From Cyathus striatus (lineage: Eukaryota > Basidiomycota > Agaricomycetes > Agaricales > Nidulariaceae), in the NCBI GenBank assembly GCA_025738555.1, contig JAOVFP010000011.1:4565384-4629383 (forward strand): a stretch of 64,000 nt of DNA, read 5' to 3'. The first letter of the stretch is position 1, and every line of letters begins with the position of its first letter. Positions 1 through 10,088 of this stretch are shown in pieces. A program made the position numbers and the translations under genes. A model generated the notes under the pieces. The model made no database searches and was not told where the DNA came from. It saw only the letters and a program-made list of their open reading frames with translations.

Positions 1-833
1 ACCTCCCTTCTATCCAATTCATGATGGTCCTCCCTTCTTCTGTCGTTACAATCCAGCAAAATAGAGGTCTGGCCTTGGATAATGGATACTACATGTCCAT
101 GTTCCGAGACCTCACCCTGCAGGAAAGAAAACTTACTGCAGCACTCAAGCTTTTCAATGCAAGAGGACCAAGGGTGGGCTTAGATGCTTAGATGGCGAAA
201 ATTAGTGTGTCGGTACGCCCATCAGTAGTCAACACATTTTCTTGTATGGTATATTACACTATATACATATTGCACCCGGCCCTCCAGCATCCCTGGTCTC
301 TCAAGAGTTGCTCTAGAGTCTAGAAAGCGTCATTTCGTGCAAAAACCACAAAAAAACATGAAAATAATGATAACTAATGATTTTTTGAGGTTAGAACATG
401 AAATCCAGACATATTTCGGCCCCAGCTGGTACCCTAGGCGCTCTCCAGACATATTTCCTCAAATTTCGTGATTTTTTGTCCGGACATATAACTGCAAAAA
501 TCAAACATTTTGGAAACAACCTTAGTAGGGATATTCGAGGGTCCTATCACCGACCGATAAACTAAGTATAAGTGTAATGATCATTTCCAATGGATCCTAG
601 ATAGTTGACAGCAACACAATGGTAAATACAAGCGAATCGCTACAGGGAGTTTCCCGCCCACCTAGGCAGCACACTCCATTTAGCGTCTAGGGCCAGTAAA
701 CTGACCCATACCCCAACCCCCACCAGCTAGTATTTATCCTTGCGTAGTGCGAGACATTGTTGGTTCTGGTTCTGGTTGGTTTTGGTTCTGGTTTTGATTT
801 CCCACGATTTGACCTGTCGAAAACCAAGGGTCA
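1..833. other. Intergenic, no gene seen
   Basis: No coding frame or RNA gene could be supported here. A 13-base direct repeat (CCAGACATATTTC) occurs at about 408 and 442. A GGTT-rich tract (GGTTCTGGTTCTGGTTGG) lies at about 760-800; a rough inverted copy sits beyond the MITE at about 1230-1256, so the MITE is nested between older inverted arms. Confidence 0.6.
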
Positions 834-835
834 TA

Positions 836-1221
836 CTGTACTAATCAAAATACTTCGGCAGTCACGCGTCACACAGCTACCTGACGTGCCGAAATTTGGT
901 ACTTGTCACGCGTCATAGCTGCAACTGATGGAAGGTCTGAGATGTCACGGATAAAAATTTCGCTGAAGAGGGTTCGAACTAACGATTTTCCAATTTTTCT
1001 TCACAAATTTGGCTCTTTACAGTGTTTAAATACAACTTACCATTAGACCACAACATCATATAAATTAATTACACTTAAGAGCTATATATTTGGGGCTCTT
1101 TTACTCATGAAGATGCCGAATTTTTTAAATTGTCACGCAATATTTTCGACCTGACGAAGTGGTTCCGCGGTTGGACCTGTCACGCACATATAAGGGTGCC
1201 GAAGTATTTTGATTAGTACAG
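836..1221. mobile_element. Tc1/mariner-type MITE (386 bp)
   Basis: The element has perfect 25-bp terminal inverted repeats at 836-860 and 1197-1221. They begin CTGTACTAATCAAAATAC and end at TTCGGCA on the left. It is flanked by TA on both sides (834-835 and 1222-1223), the target-site duplication typical of Tc1/mariner elements. There is no transposase frame, so it is non-autonomous. GTCACGC-like subterminal repeats occur near both ends. On the minus strand it contains a tRNA A-box-like TGGTCTAATGG (1050-1040) and a B-box-like GTTCGAACC (about 979-971), with a longer spacing than in a real tRNA. TIRs and TA flanks are seen directly; the family assignment is inference. Confidence 0.8.
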
Positions 1222-1223
1222 TA

Positions 1224-1556
1224 TAACCAAGATCAAAACCAGCACAAAACCAGCCACTCTGACTCCCCCTAATATTGGTGAGCTTACTACGGGTATATTT
1301 AGCCGAGGTTAAGACACTCCTATGTTTTTACGCCGAGAACACCACAAAAAATGTTCAAGCTCAACTGATTTAGCCATGCAGTGCAATGATCCAACCCAAA
1401 CTCGTGCATTGAAGCCATAACACCAACATGTTCATATAACACAACGAAGCCTATTATAATAGGGTATTAACGAAAACAAATATGTTGTGTGTAAACATTA
1501 AACGTCTTATAACTTACAACATAGCAAACACGGCCCCCAATCAATATTCTAGATCC
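1224..1556. other. Intergenic, no gene seen
   Basis: AT-rich spacer between the MITE and the 3' end of the Ubl-WLM gene. It holds AAAACCAGCACAAAACCAGCC (the right arm of the outer inverted repeat) near 1234-1254 and nothing else that I can support. Confidence 0.5.
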
Positions 1557-2672
1557 TCACGTCGCCGATGACCCTGTCCCACAACTATGCTCAATTTCTT
1601 CCTCTTCACGCTTTAGACGATTAATTGTCGCTTCTAGAACTCTACGACGGCGCTCTTCTATCGATTCGTCAGGCAATATTGGGACTGATTGCCCATGACC
1701 TCCAAGAACAAATTGCTGAGCCTCAGCTTCAAATTCAGATGACATGTCTGGCTGATATACATCCCCCGTGTTGCCACCTAGGTAGTGTGTTCCGGCGGCG
1801 ACAGAGCGCTCATACTCAGCTACTTCTCGATTAAGCTGGGAATTCAGTTCCTTAAACTGTAAAATAACGCAGATAAGGCACTGTTTCAGCAGAAAATGCA
1901 GCCGGGAGTTGAGAATCACGCACATTATTATCGTGATCACCCCATACATTGTGAGTCAGCTCGTGGCATAATACCCTTCGGATCTCCTTGTACAATCTAA
2001 AGCCATCGTATCTATCCGTGCGTATTCGAAGTTTGATGTTTAATCCTTTCCCGGTATTCAGTCCCAAGAGATGGGGTTGCTCGTGAGGAGCCAGTTCTGT
2101 GAGAAGCCCAACAGTGAATTTATGCTGTTGCATAATATGTTTGATAGCTGGGTCCTCAGCAAGTTTTGTTAGAAGAGCACGAGCCGATGATGGATTTGGA
2201 AGGTGTTCTAAAGGTTGTACTTCATGGAAGCGATATTCATTGAACACACCAGTCCCACTAGAACGGACCTAGACGTACGAGTAAGCACGGTCTGTATGAC
2301 AATGAATTCAGCAGGGACTATGCGAACCTTAACAGGGGCTTTCATCGCTCTTTCTCGCATGATCCTCTCCCTCTTCCTCCTCTCATCCTCTACTGACTGC
2401 AGCCCGCCAAGCTCTTGTATTGTGGATCCCAACATCTGAATCTTCGTTCCATTCTTCAAGCCAATCTGCAACAATGTGACGCTCTCCGCATCATCTCTGG
2501 CAGTTTTCTTTCCTTTGTAAAGCAGTTTCTGGAGAGAAGGAGGTACCGTTGTTAACTCTTCCAGCTGTGTCTGAAGCTCAAGAAGAGTTGTTTCAGGAGA
2601 GATGGATAGTTTATGTGTATTTCCACGAAACGAGATAGCCAATTGAAGGTTATTGTCAGATCCGGATGACAT
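1557..2672 (-). CDS. Ubiquitin-like + WLM metalloprotease (Wss1-related)
   Basis: Predicted 329 aa from exons 2672-2328, 2268-1924 and 1856-1557. Residues 1-115 form a ubiquitin-like fold followed by a basic, Arg-rich helix. The WLM domain (about 116-240) carries the zinc-protease signature HELTHNVWGDH (His217, Glu218, His221, His227). The C-terminus is an acidic/Arg coiled segment. WLM proteases of the Wss1/SPRTN group cleave DNA-protein crosslinks or act on SUMO/ubiquitin conjugates; the Ubl-WLM subtype is shared by fungi and plants and its substrates are poorly known. The first intron joins VK to VRSS and the second joins DHDNN to FKEL, restoring the expected motif spacing. An upstream in-frame extension to 2813 has no ATG, so I start at 2672. 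The gene is divergent from rpb7, with 420 bp between the two starts. Confidence 0.87.
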
Positions 2673-3092
2673 TCCACAGATGATAGTATACGCAGCACAA
2701 AGAGATAATAGGATGAAAACCCAATAGCAAACGACAAAGCAGGAGAAAGGTGTTGATAGGGAATGAAATGTTCTAATGATGGAAACTTTAAGTTTGGCGC
2801 CAAACAGCTTCAAGCTGACTGAGCGCGCCTGCTACCGCATGAAGTCTGAGTAAGCCGAGCTATCTTGTATTCATCGCCGAAGCTGGGCGAACATTCGACA
2901 TATTCATGGAATAGACAGTTTCATAGTCGCGGGTAACATGGCTACAGTGAAGTTCCAAGAGCCCTAAGGAAAGTAAGAGTGGAGAAGAATGCAGTGCTCA
3001 GATAAAATAAATGGTCGACCCGGCTCACGTGGTTGTTCAAATCATTGTTCTGTGGGCATGTTTGTTCAGCATCGCTTTGCTTCTTGACCGCC
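2673..3092. promoter_or_regulatory. Divergent intergenic region, WLM gene / rpb7
   Basis: 420 bp between the two start codons, so both promoters must lie here. No clear TATA box was found on either side. Assignment as a shared promoter region is inference from gene orientation. Confidence 0.4.
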
Positions 3093-3870
3093 ATGTTTTT
3101 CATCGTGAGTTCCCCGTCTCACCATCGCTCGTTAACAACGATGACAGACTTCATAATAATGCGTGAAGAAAGAGTTAACACACACAATATTGCTCCACCC
3201 TTCTTATTTTGGGCCGCGTATGCTCAATTTCCTTGAATCAAAACTATACTCGGATGTCGAGGGAACATGCTCTGGTCAATTTGGATATATTATTGCCGTC
3301 GTATCAATTCTCGATATAGGAAAGGGTATGGTTCTCAGTGGCAGCGGCCAGGCGGAGTTCATCACAAGATACCGCGCAATTGTGTTCAAACCATTTAAGG
3401 GAGAAGTGGTGGATGGTGTTGTGAACAATGTGAACAAGGCATGTTATCGCGACTATCTATGATATACAAGCTGCTTATTTTGCTGAAGATGGGATTCTTT
3501 GCTGACGTTGGCCCCTTGACTGTCTTCGTTTCCCATCAAGTACGTCCGGCTGGTTTGAGCTGCCTGAACAACGCATAACGTCTTTATAGTTGATCCATCC
3601 AGATATGAAATTCGATCCCAACTCAAATCCACCATCTTTTGCATCAGAAGACCAGGTATAAATTATATGCATTCATGCTTTGGACAAGTTCCGATTGCGC
3701 CTCTAGATAATTGAGAAGAACACTCGTGTCCGTTTAAAAATTGTTGGTACACGCGTTGACGCAACAGAAATTGTGAGTGAAATGAATTATTTGCTGCTGA
3801 CAATTCATTGGTCTGTTGCTAGTTTGCCATTGGCACAATAAAAGAGGATCATCTGGGTGTCATAGACTAA
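3093..3870 (+). CDS. rpb7: RNA polymerase II subunit Rpb7
   Basis: 170 aa, the usual size for Rpb7, from six exons: 3093-3104, 3169-3438, 3489-3539, 3590-3655, 3707-3772, 3823-3870. The first exon is only 12 nt (MFFI). The N-terminal tip domain has HPSYFGPRM and YSDVEGTCSGQFG; the C-terminal OB fold contains FKGEVVDGVV, GFFADVGPLTVFVSHQ, MKFDPNSNPP and RLKIVGTRVDA. Rpb7 pairs with Rpb4 to form the stalk of Pol II, acts in initiation and binds nascent RNA. The second intron (3439-3488) begins with GC instead of GT: only that junction keeps VNK-MGFF in frame. All other introns are canonical and 50-64 nt long. Function is firmly recognised; the exact splice sites are inferred. Confidence 0.95.
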
Positions 3871-4936
3871 TATACCAGAAGACATCACCTTTTCTCCTGC
3901 ACGTATACCCTGCATTGTCTTGGGATTCGGAGATATTCTCCCGCGTTACATGACATTACACATTGAACTACTCGATGCCGAAGCTACTCAAAGTTTCTGG
4001 AGACTCGCATTCTCCGTGATTATATTTGGAAAGACCGAACTTTACTGCTGCGTGTGCTTTCTAGAGCTTTGTAACCTCAGATGTATCTTATACTAATGAC
4101 TTTATTTGAAGTTTGCTTTTTCTTGGGTGTATGTGAAACGTCCCGTATACGTCGAGTGATGAATCACTTACTGGCCCGGGTTCCCTTACCCTGCCTTTCA
4201 ATTGTATTAACTCTCCGTGGTAAGTCGTTTCTATAAGGCCTTGATTACTATGGTACGATCGCTAGTCGAACGACTTCACCGTCATCATCCGTTCAAGCTC
4301 AGCCCCACAATATCCATTTCACGTTTCACCGATTCCGCAGTTGCCCGTGCCTTGCCTCGCCCTTGCTATAGTCCCCACTTCATCCGCAATGCTAGAGAAA
4401 TACGATTCAAGACTTTCAAACGGCCCTTTGTGCCCTTCCTGTGATCTTTCTCATCCTAATCTTACAGATAAGTGTCAAGACGCCGGTCATGCAGCAGAGC
4501 CTATTTACAGCTTATGCTTCCTTGCCTGATCTCCCCAACTGAAGTTGTCCAGTCTCCGACTCCGAGCGCGCGATATTCCGCGTTCTATTATTAGTCATAT
4601 TTTCCATTGGTCAGATGCAACATCAGCCCACCCAGTCGGTGTACGAATGGGGTTGAGAAGGGCAAGAGTACAGGATCCGATGATTTTACGCCGCGTTCTC
4701 AATCAGCCAGGCGAGTCACTGCTAAGGGTGAGTGGGTGAAGGTGGGTGAAGGGCTTCAACTCTTACCTATGAAGCGAGATTTCGACACATAGCCATCATC
4801 TCAGGGGAACTTCTGGACATCTTTAGCCCGGTCCTACAGGACTCTTCGGAACACGAATTCGATCGGGCCGACGGAATGGATATCTCGATTACCCATGTGG
4901 ACTCTTCTCGACAAAGAGCTGTGACGTCGTCGATTG
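3871..4936. other. Intergenic, no gene seen
   Basis: About 1.1 kb between rpb7 and the small secreted-protein gene. Only short unsupported reading frames were found on either strand, and no spliced model could be built. The right end is the promoter of the next gene. Confidence 0.5.
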
Positions 4937-4944
4937 TATAAAAG
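4937..4944 (+). promoter_or_regulatory. TATA box (TATAAAAG)
   Basis: TATAAAAGGC lies 93 bp upstream of the ATG of the small secreted protein at 5030. The same TATAAAAGGC motif precedes the secreted lipase gene at 43940. TATA boxes are sparse elsewhere in the window, which suggests regulated rather than housekeeping promoters (inference). Confidence 0.6.
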
Positions 4945-5029
4945 GCCGTACCCAGGACTCCATTCGACAGTGGACACATTCCTCTCATCACGACACATTC
5001 CTCTCAAGAATATTAACGCAATATCAGCA

Positions 5030-5566
5030 ATGAAGGCCTCTGTTGTACTTTTCTCCCTCTTCTCGACGTTGGCTGCTGCCTCTCCCATCAATATTGCTTC
5101 TAGGGATGTCTTCGTTCCCCCCATTCTTTACCCCCACGCAGGAACGGTATGGAAAGTTGGCCAGCACCATAACGTCACCTGGTATTTTGTCGTGCGCTAT
5201 CCGTATAGTATTGGTACTCATTCATTGTTAGGGATGTCTCCGATGCACCAGCGCAGATAACGAACCCCGTAGGACAAGTCTTTCTTCGCCAGAATGGACT
5301 TACCCAATGTATGTCGATTTCTCTTCCTTGTAGAATGTGTGCTAAATTTCCTAGTATCGAATCCTCTGGCCCAGGGGTTCAATATCCTGGACGGGAGGGT
5401 TGTAATCCAGGTTCCCAATGTTGCTCCAGCTAAGGACTATCAGCTGGTCTGTGAGTATTCTTGGTTTAATGTCGCCCTGCACTACTACGTGGAATTCTAA
5501 CTTCGAGTAATTCCAGTATTCGGGGACTCTGGAAACTTCTCGCCTCTATTTACGATTACGAAGTAA
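5030..5566 (+). CDS. Small secreted Kre9/Knh1-type protein
   Basis: 124 aa from exons 5030-5181, 5232-5308, 5355-5450 and 5517-5566. A signal peptide (MKASVVLFSLFSTLAAAS) is followed by a compact beta-rich domain with YPHAGTVWKVGQHHNVTW, a central IQVPNV and a C-terminal FGDSGNFSPLFTI. This pattern is the Kre9/Knh1-like N-terminal domain found in many Agaricomycete secreted or GPI-anchored proteins; here there is no Ser/Thr-rich tail or GPI signal, so it should be a soluble secreted protein. The role is unknown; the family is tied to beta-glucan walls and is often induced in host or substrate interaction (established knowledge, not shown here). A TATA box lies 93 bp upstream. It converges on the aminotransferase gene, with 283 bp between stops. 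Confidence 0.83.
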
Positions 5567-5849
5567 TTCCTTCATGAACATCTTGATTGCCACCGCTGCA
5601 CTTGAATTGAAGCGGCGGTGATTAATAGGACACGAGACTTGGACATTACTATTGGGACTATCTCACGGACTTACAGCTTCTTTATGCGCGCGGACATTGT
5701 ACACCAGACATATCATCTGCTACGCCCCTTGATGTTCTTGTAGTTCTTGTATGCGCGACCATTCGTAGTACCATACCTGTATATCACTAATAACGGACCA
5801 TGTCATTGACAATGATACTATCATGATTGCAACGTTACATCCAGCTCCT

Positions 5850-7293
5850 TTAAGCAAGCGCCTCTTTTAAGATTTCAATAATCTTCTCAACTTCTTCGAC
5901 TGTGTTATAGTGCACCAAGGAAATACGAACAACACCGTCGTCCGGGTCAATCTTAGGGGCCAGCTCGTCAACTAACGTATACGCATAAAAGTGGCCGTAG
6001 CGGATGCCGATCTAAAGAACAGAAGATTATTCAAAGAACATTTGCAAAAGGCCGGGCCGCCACTTACACCACCCTTCTGGTCGAATAACCTCACAATAGC
6101 CTTGCTCTTCAGTGCACGTTGCCCTACAACGACAAAGCTGATTGTAGGTGCCCTATTCAGATCAACTGTCTCTTCTCCGACAATCCTCACTCCTCGCTCC
6201 TTCTGAGTTGGATCTGTTAAGAACCCGAGCAAGGGCTTGAGAAGTGTCTGCTCGTGAACAGCGATCGCGTCAAAGGAAGCTTTCAAGCTATTCTCTGGTG
6301 TTAACGAAAGCAGGTAATCAACAACACCCGTTGTGCCGTAAACGGTTTCGTAGCCAGGCCCGCCCGGCTGAAGCTTGTATGCCACAGATTCAACCTTCAG
6401 GAAGTGGTGTACAATGGGAGTGACGGATTCCTTCAGCACAGAACTCCGTACGTAAAGTCCTGAAATATGTGGCCCATAGACCTGTAGAGCTAAGGTAAAC
6501 TCAAAAGTTTGATTACAAGGAAGCTGTAGAGCACCTTGTAGAAGGAGAAGACACAAAAGTCAACGTCCCAGTCTTGGACGTCAATGAACCGATGTGGAGC
6601 ATATGCGACACAATCAACGGAAATTTCAACTTTCTTAGCCCCCACCTCCTGTGCCTTCGCCCTGACTGCCTTTATCACTTCTTTAACGGGAACAATGGAT
6701 CCCAAGATATTGGAACAAGCAGTAGAAGCGACAATGCGAGTCCTGGAAGAAATAAGAGGTAGTAATTCCTCGATCTTAAGCTTGATAGAATAAGGGTTAT
6801 CCGCCGAAATAGGCGTAGCCTTCCAGTGCTTAATGACTGCGCCGCGTCGAGCGGCGAGCTTCTTCCATGGACCTACGTTGGCTTATTACAGCAGTACCAC
6901 GAATTAGTTACGCCTATTATTCATCCAACAAATCGAAATACCTTCATGTTCACCGGTAACAATGAATTCATCCCCAGCTTGAATAGTTGGCTCCAACCCT
7001 CGGGCTAGGTTTTCGAGGTTTAATGTCGAGCTACTTCCAAATACAACTTCGTCGGGAGACTTAGCGTTGAAGAGTTTGGCAGCTTCTGTTGGGCCATCAA
7101 CCATCACCCTTTTTGTACTTACAACAGACACAGAGTAGTCGGCGCCTAGTTGTACGTTTGTGTTCAGTAGATAATCAGAGATACGATCTATGACCTCTTT
7201 TGCTGCCTGTGAGCCTCCTGCGTTGTCTGCGAAAATATATCCAGAATCAAGAGCAGGAAAATGAGAACGCGCTTTGGCAACGTTGAGTGTCAT
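5850..7293 (-). CDS. Class V aminotransferase, cysteine-desulfurase-like
   Basis: 421 aa from exons 7293-6942, 6872-6535, 6481-6068 and 6011-5850. PLP-fold features in order: FADNAGGSQ near the N-terminus, VVFGSSSTLNLENLA, the GEHE motif, STACSNILGSIVP, and SVDCVAYAPHR with the Asp that contacts the pyridine nitrogen. FYKVYGPHISGLY follows; its Lys230 is the predicted PLP lysine and is the last codon of exon 2. The C-terminus ends RISLVHYNTVEEVEKI, as in SufS/NifS-like proteins. It lacks the Nfs1 mitochondrial Cys-loop signature, so it is more likely a cytosolic amino-acid lyase or desulfurase of uncertain substrate than the essential Nfs1. The first junction gives EHEGPWKK, slightly shorter than the usual EHEAN-x-PW, so that splice site is the least certain. 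Confidence 0.85.
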
Positions 7294-7483
7294 CCTGATA
7301 GTCGGTAGTCCTGTTACAGTTGAGAAAGATGGTATAGGTAGATGTCTTGAGATATCGCCATCTTCATTAATCTCAAAGGTATGTTATATTTCCGGCCAAC
7401 GGGTAAAAATGACTCAGTTCCCTATGGTGGTGGGATATCGAATGATCGTCATGTGCCTATCTGAGTCACCTTCGGTTGACAAG

Positions 7484-7492
7484 TCTAGGAGG
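7484..7492. repeat. 9-bp target-site duplication, left, MULE copy 1
   Basis: TCTAGGAGG directly precedes the element; the identical 9 bases follow it at 8563-8571. Confidence 0.9.
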
Positions 7493-8562
7493 TAGTCCGG
7501 AGGCCGTTCCGTCTATCGCCGATCTCACGCTGGCATCACATGACTGGCGTGGGGGTATCTCGTCGATAGACGGTCCGGTAAAATTGGTCAAGTTTGAAAC
7601 AGGCGTCCCTTACGCGCGTGCGACGCGCCCACTTCCCTCGCTCGCTCCTTCAATATGCCTGCTCATCCCCTTGTCCCCTCCGTTCTCTATGCAATGTGAC
7701 CTCCTATAACATCGAAGATTACCCTCAAGTATCTATTTACACCAAGAAGATCAATGAAAGCACCTCATCCGACTCCCTAACGAGTCTACCACGCTGCACT
7801 GCAGTACAAGCAGTCTCACAGAAGCTGTCCTCCCCTTTACTCCCCTTCCCCTACGCAAACCCGAACCCATTTCAAGAAATACTAGTTATGGAAAGATTAG
7901 ACGACCCCCATGGGCCATATCGAGACAATTTCAAATTGTATACTACATGCAGTATAGTAGAGATCTTTTATTATGTTGTACAATCCATGATACAGGACTT
8001 AGATAGGCCGTCCAAACAAAATATAAAATATTCTTCCTAACCAAACTTCAAAGATTACCTAGCGGTACAAGATTTGGTCCCAGTTTGCTTGGTATGTAAT
8101 TCAGCATCACTAGAAGTAAGCAGTGCAAGTTGTCAGTCCCTAGCTGACTTAAATTCAACTACCGAACTCACCTGAGATTTTCTAAAGACTCTTCCTCAAC
8201 TAATAGATCCTTTTCACGGTTCCCTAAACCCTCCATCTGCTAGAAATTCCAGGATTGATTGATATTTCTGCGGTTATGCTGATCTCGTCACGCTGGTTGA
8301 TGTGTTTTCGTTGGTCTTCTTGGTGTTTGAGGGCATTCTTCGAAGTTTGGAAAAGCCAACGGGCATAGAGAATGGAGGGGACAAGGGGATGAACAGGCAT
8401 ATTGAAGGAGCGAGCGAGGGAAGTGGGCGCGTCGCACGCGCGTAAGGGACGCCTGTTTCAAACTTGACCAATTTTACCGGACCGTCTATCGACGAGATAC
8501 CCCCACGCCAGTCATGTGATGCCAGCGTGAGATCGGCGATAGACGGGACGGCCTCCGGACTA
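7493..8562 (+). mobile_element. Non-autonomous Mutator-like element, copy 1 (1070 bp)
   Basis: The ends are TAGTCCGGAGG and CCTCCGGACTA, with inverted repeats of about 200 bp (7493-7692 and 8363-8562) that differ at only a few positions. A perfect 9-bp target duplication flanks it; a 9-bp TSD with long TIRs is the hallmark of MULEs. There is no transposase. A second, inverted copy of identical length lies at 8888-9957; position x here corresponds to 17450-x there, without indels over the two frames I could compare exactly. The interior carries a short split reading frame (minus strand, about 8236-8055) with good splice signals, described under copy 2. Long generic frames inside (for example 7594-8040) are not convincing genes. 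Confidence 0.88.
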
Positions 8563-8571
8563 TCTAGGAGG
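8563..8571. repeat. 9-bp target-site duplication, right, MULE copy 1
   Basis: TCTAGGAGG, identical to 7484-7492. Confidence 0.9.
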
Positions 8572-8878
8572 GCCGAAGCAGATAGTTCAAGATTAGTTAA
8601 CGATTACCCAGGCTTCATAATAGGGTATAGAATAAAATAATTACCGGACTACTGAAGTACTGGGCACAATGTTGAATGACATACATGTGCGGAAACAACC
8701 AAGAAACAACCGTCAGGTCCGAGTTGGGTCTGGGTCGCCCTGACCCGTGCGCGTTGAACGTTAACATTGATATTGAACGTTGAACGTTTGAACGGTGACG
8801 TTTATGACTCCGACTCCGTCACTCCGAGCTCAGCGTCCTGGTACACGTGATCGCATTAAGGGTTCGAGCTTCGACTGA
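8572..8878. other. Spacer between the two MULE copies
   Basis: 307 bp of host sequence with a cluster of degenerate TTGAACGTT repeats at about 8750-8805. No gene is seen. Being between near-identical inverted copies, it could invert by recombination (inference). Confidence 0.5.
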
Positions 8879-8887
8879 AGTTTGAAC
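8879..8887. repeat. 9-bp target-site duplication, left, MULE copy 2
   Basis: AGTTTGAAC, repeated at 9958-9966. Confidence 0.9.
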
Positions 8888-9957
8888 TAGTCCGGAGGCC
8901 GTCCCGTCTATCGCCGATCTCACGCTGGCATCACATGACTGGCGTGGGGGTATCTCGTCGATAGACGGTCCGGTAAAATTGGTCAAGTTTGAAACAGGCG
9001 TCCCTTACGCGCGTGCGACGCGCCCACTTCCCTCGCTCGCTCCTTCAATATGCCTGTTCATCCCCTTGTCCCCTCCATTCTCTATGCCCGTTGGCTTTTC
9101 CAAACTTCGAAGAATGCCCTCAAACACCAAGAAGACCAACGAAAACACATCAACCAGCGTGACGAGATCAGCATAACCGCAGAAATATCAATCAATCCTG
9201 GAATTTCTAGCAGATGGAGGGTTTAGGGAACCGTGAAAAGGATCTATTAGTTGAGGAAGAGTCTTTAGAAAATCTCAGGTGAGTTCGGTAGTTGAATTTA
9301 AGTCAGCTAGGGACTGACAACTTGCACTGCTTACTTCTAGTGATGCTGAATTACATACCAAGCAAACTGGGACCAAATCTTGTACCGCTAGGTAATCTTT
9401 GAAGTTTGGTTAGGAAGAATATTTTATATTTTGTTTGGACGGCCTATCTAAGTCCTGTATCATGGATTGTACAACATAATAAAAGATCTCTACTATACTG
9501 CATGTAGTATACAATTTGAAATTGTCTCGATATGGCCCATGGGGGTCGTCTAATCTTTCCATAACTAGTATTTCTTGAAATGGGTTCGGGTTTGCGTAGG
9601 GGAAGGGGAGTAAAGGGGAGGACAGCTTCTGTGAGACTGCTTGTACTGCAGTGCAGCGTGGTAGACTCGTTAGGGAGTCGGATGAGGTGCTTTCATTGAT
9701 CTTCTTGGTGTAAATAGATACTTGAGGGTAATCTTCGATGTTATAGGAGGTCACATTGCATAGAGAACGGAGGGGACAAGGGGATGAGCAGGCATATTGA
9801 AGGAGCGAGCGAGGGAAGTGGGCGCGTCGCACGCGCGTAAGGGACGCCTGTTTCAAACTTGACCAATTTTACCGGACCGTCTATCGACGAGATACCCCCA
9901 CGCCAGTCATGTGATGCCAGCGTGAGATCGGCGATAGACGGAACGGCCTCCGGACTA
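8888..9957 (-). mobile_element. Non-autonomous Mutator-like element, copy 2 (1070 bp, inverted)
   Basis: The same element as 7493-8562 in opposite orientation, bounded by its own duplication AGTTTGAAC on both sides. The distinct target duplications show two separate insertions rather than one duplicated block. Equal length and identical internal frames imply recent activity, so a transposase source probably exists elsewhere in the genome (inference). Confidence 0.88.
9214..9395 (+). other. Possible captured split frame inside MULE (39 aa)
   Basis: Within MULE copy 2, an ATG at 9214 opens a frame to 9278. A canonical 62-nt intron (GTGAGT..TTCTAG, 9279-9340) follows, then a second exon to a TAA at 9395. 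The 39-aa product starts MEGLGNREKDLLVEEE and is hydrophilic. Good splice sites inside a non-autonomous MULE suggest either a captured host gene fragment (Pack-MULE) or the relic of the element's own gene. I recognise no domain. The mirror copy lies at about 8236-8055 on the minus strand. Confidence 0.35.
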
Positions 9958-9966
9958 AGTTTGAAC
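9958..9966. repeat. 9-bp target-site duplication, right, MULE copy 2
   Basis: AGTTTGAAC, identical to 8879-8887. Confidence 0.9.
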
Positions 9967-10088
9967 TTGGAGATAACTTAATTATCTCCCAGTGCTAACC
10001 AACCAACTGCTACATTTGTTCTCCCTGATCACCACTTTCTATAGTCCTTTTTTATATTGCGCTCTACTATTCATATTATCCACTGGTC

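Noticed and set aside
2673..2813. Hydrophobic N-terminal extension of the Ubl-WLM protein
   Set aside because: In frame but opens at TTG with no ATG; would place a membrane segment before the ubiquitin-like fold.
7594..8040. 148-aa frame in MULE copy 1 (and its mirror at 9410-9856)
   Set aside because: Begins within the TIR, has no domain and no transposase motif; probably chance.
8274..8471. 65-aa frame in the MULE right TIR (mirror 8979-9176)
   Set aside because: Lies mostly within the inverted repeat, no coding signal.
8750..8810. TTGAACGTT repeat cluster between the MULE copies
   Set aside because: Degenerate, few units, no spacer structure; not a CRISPR array.
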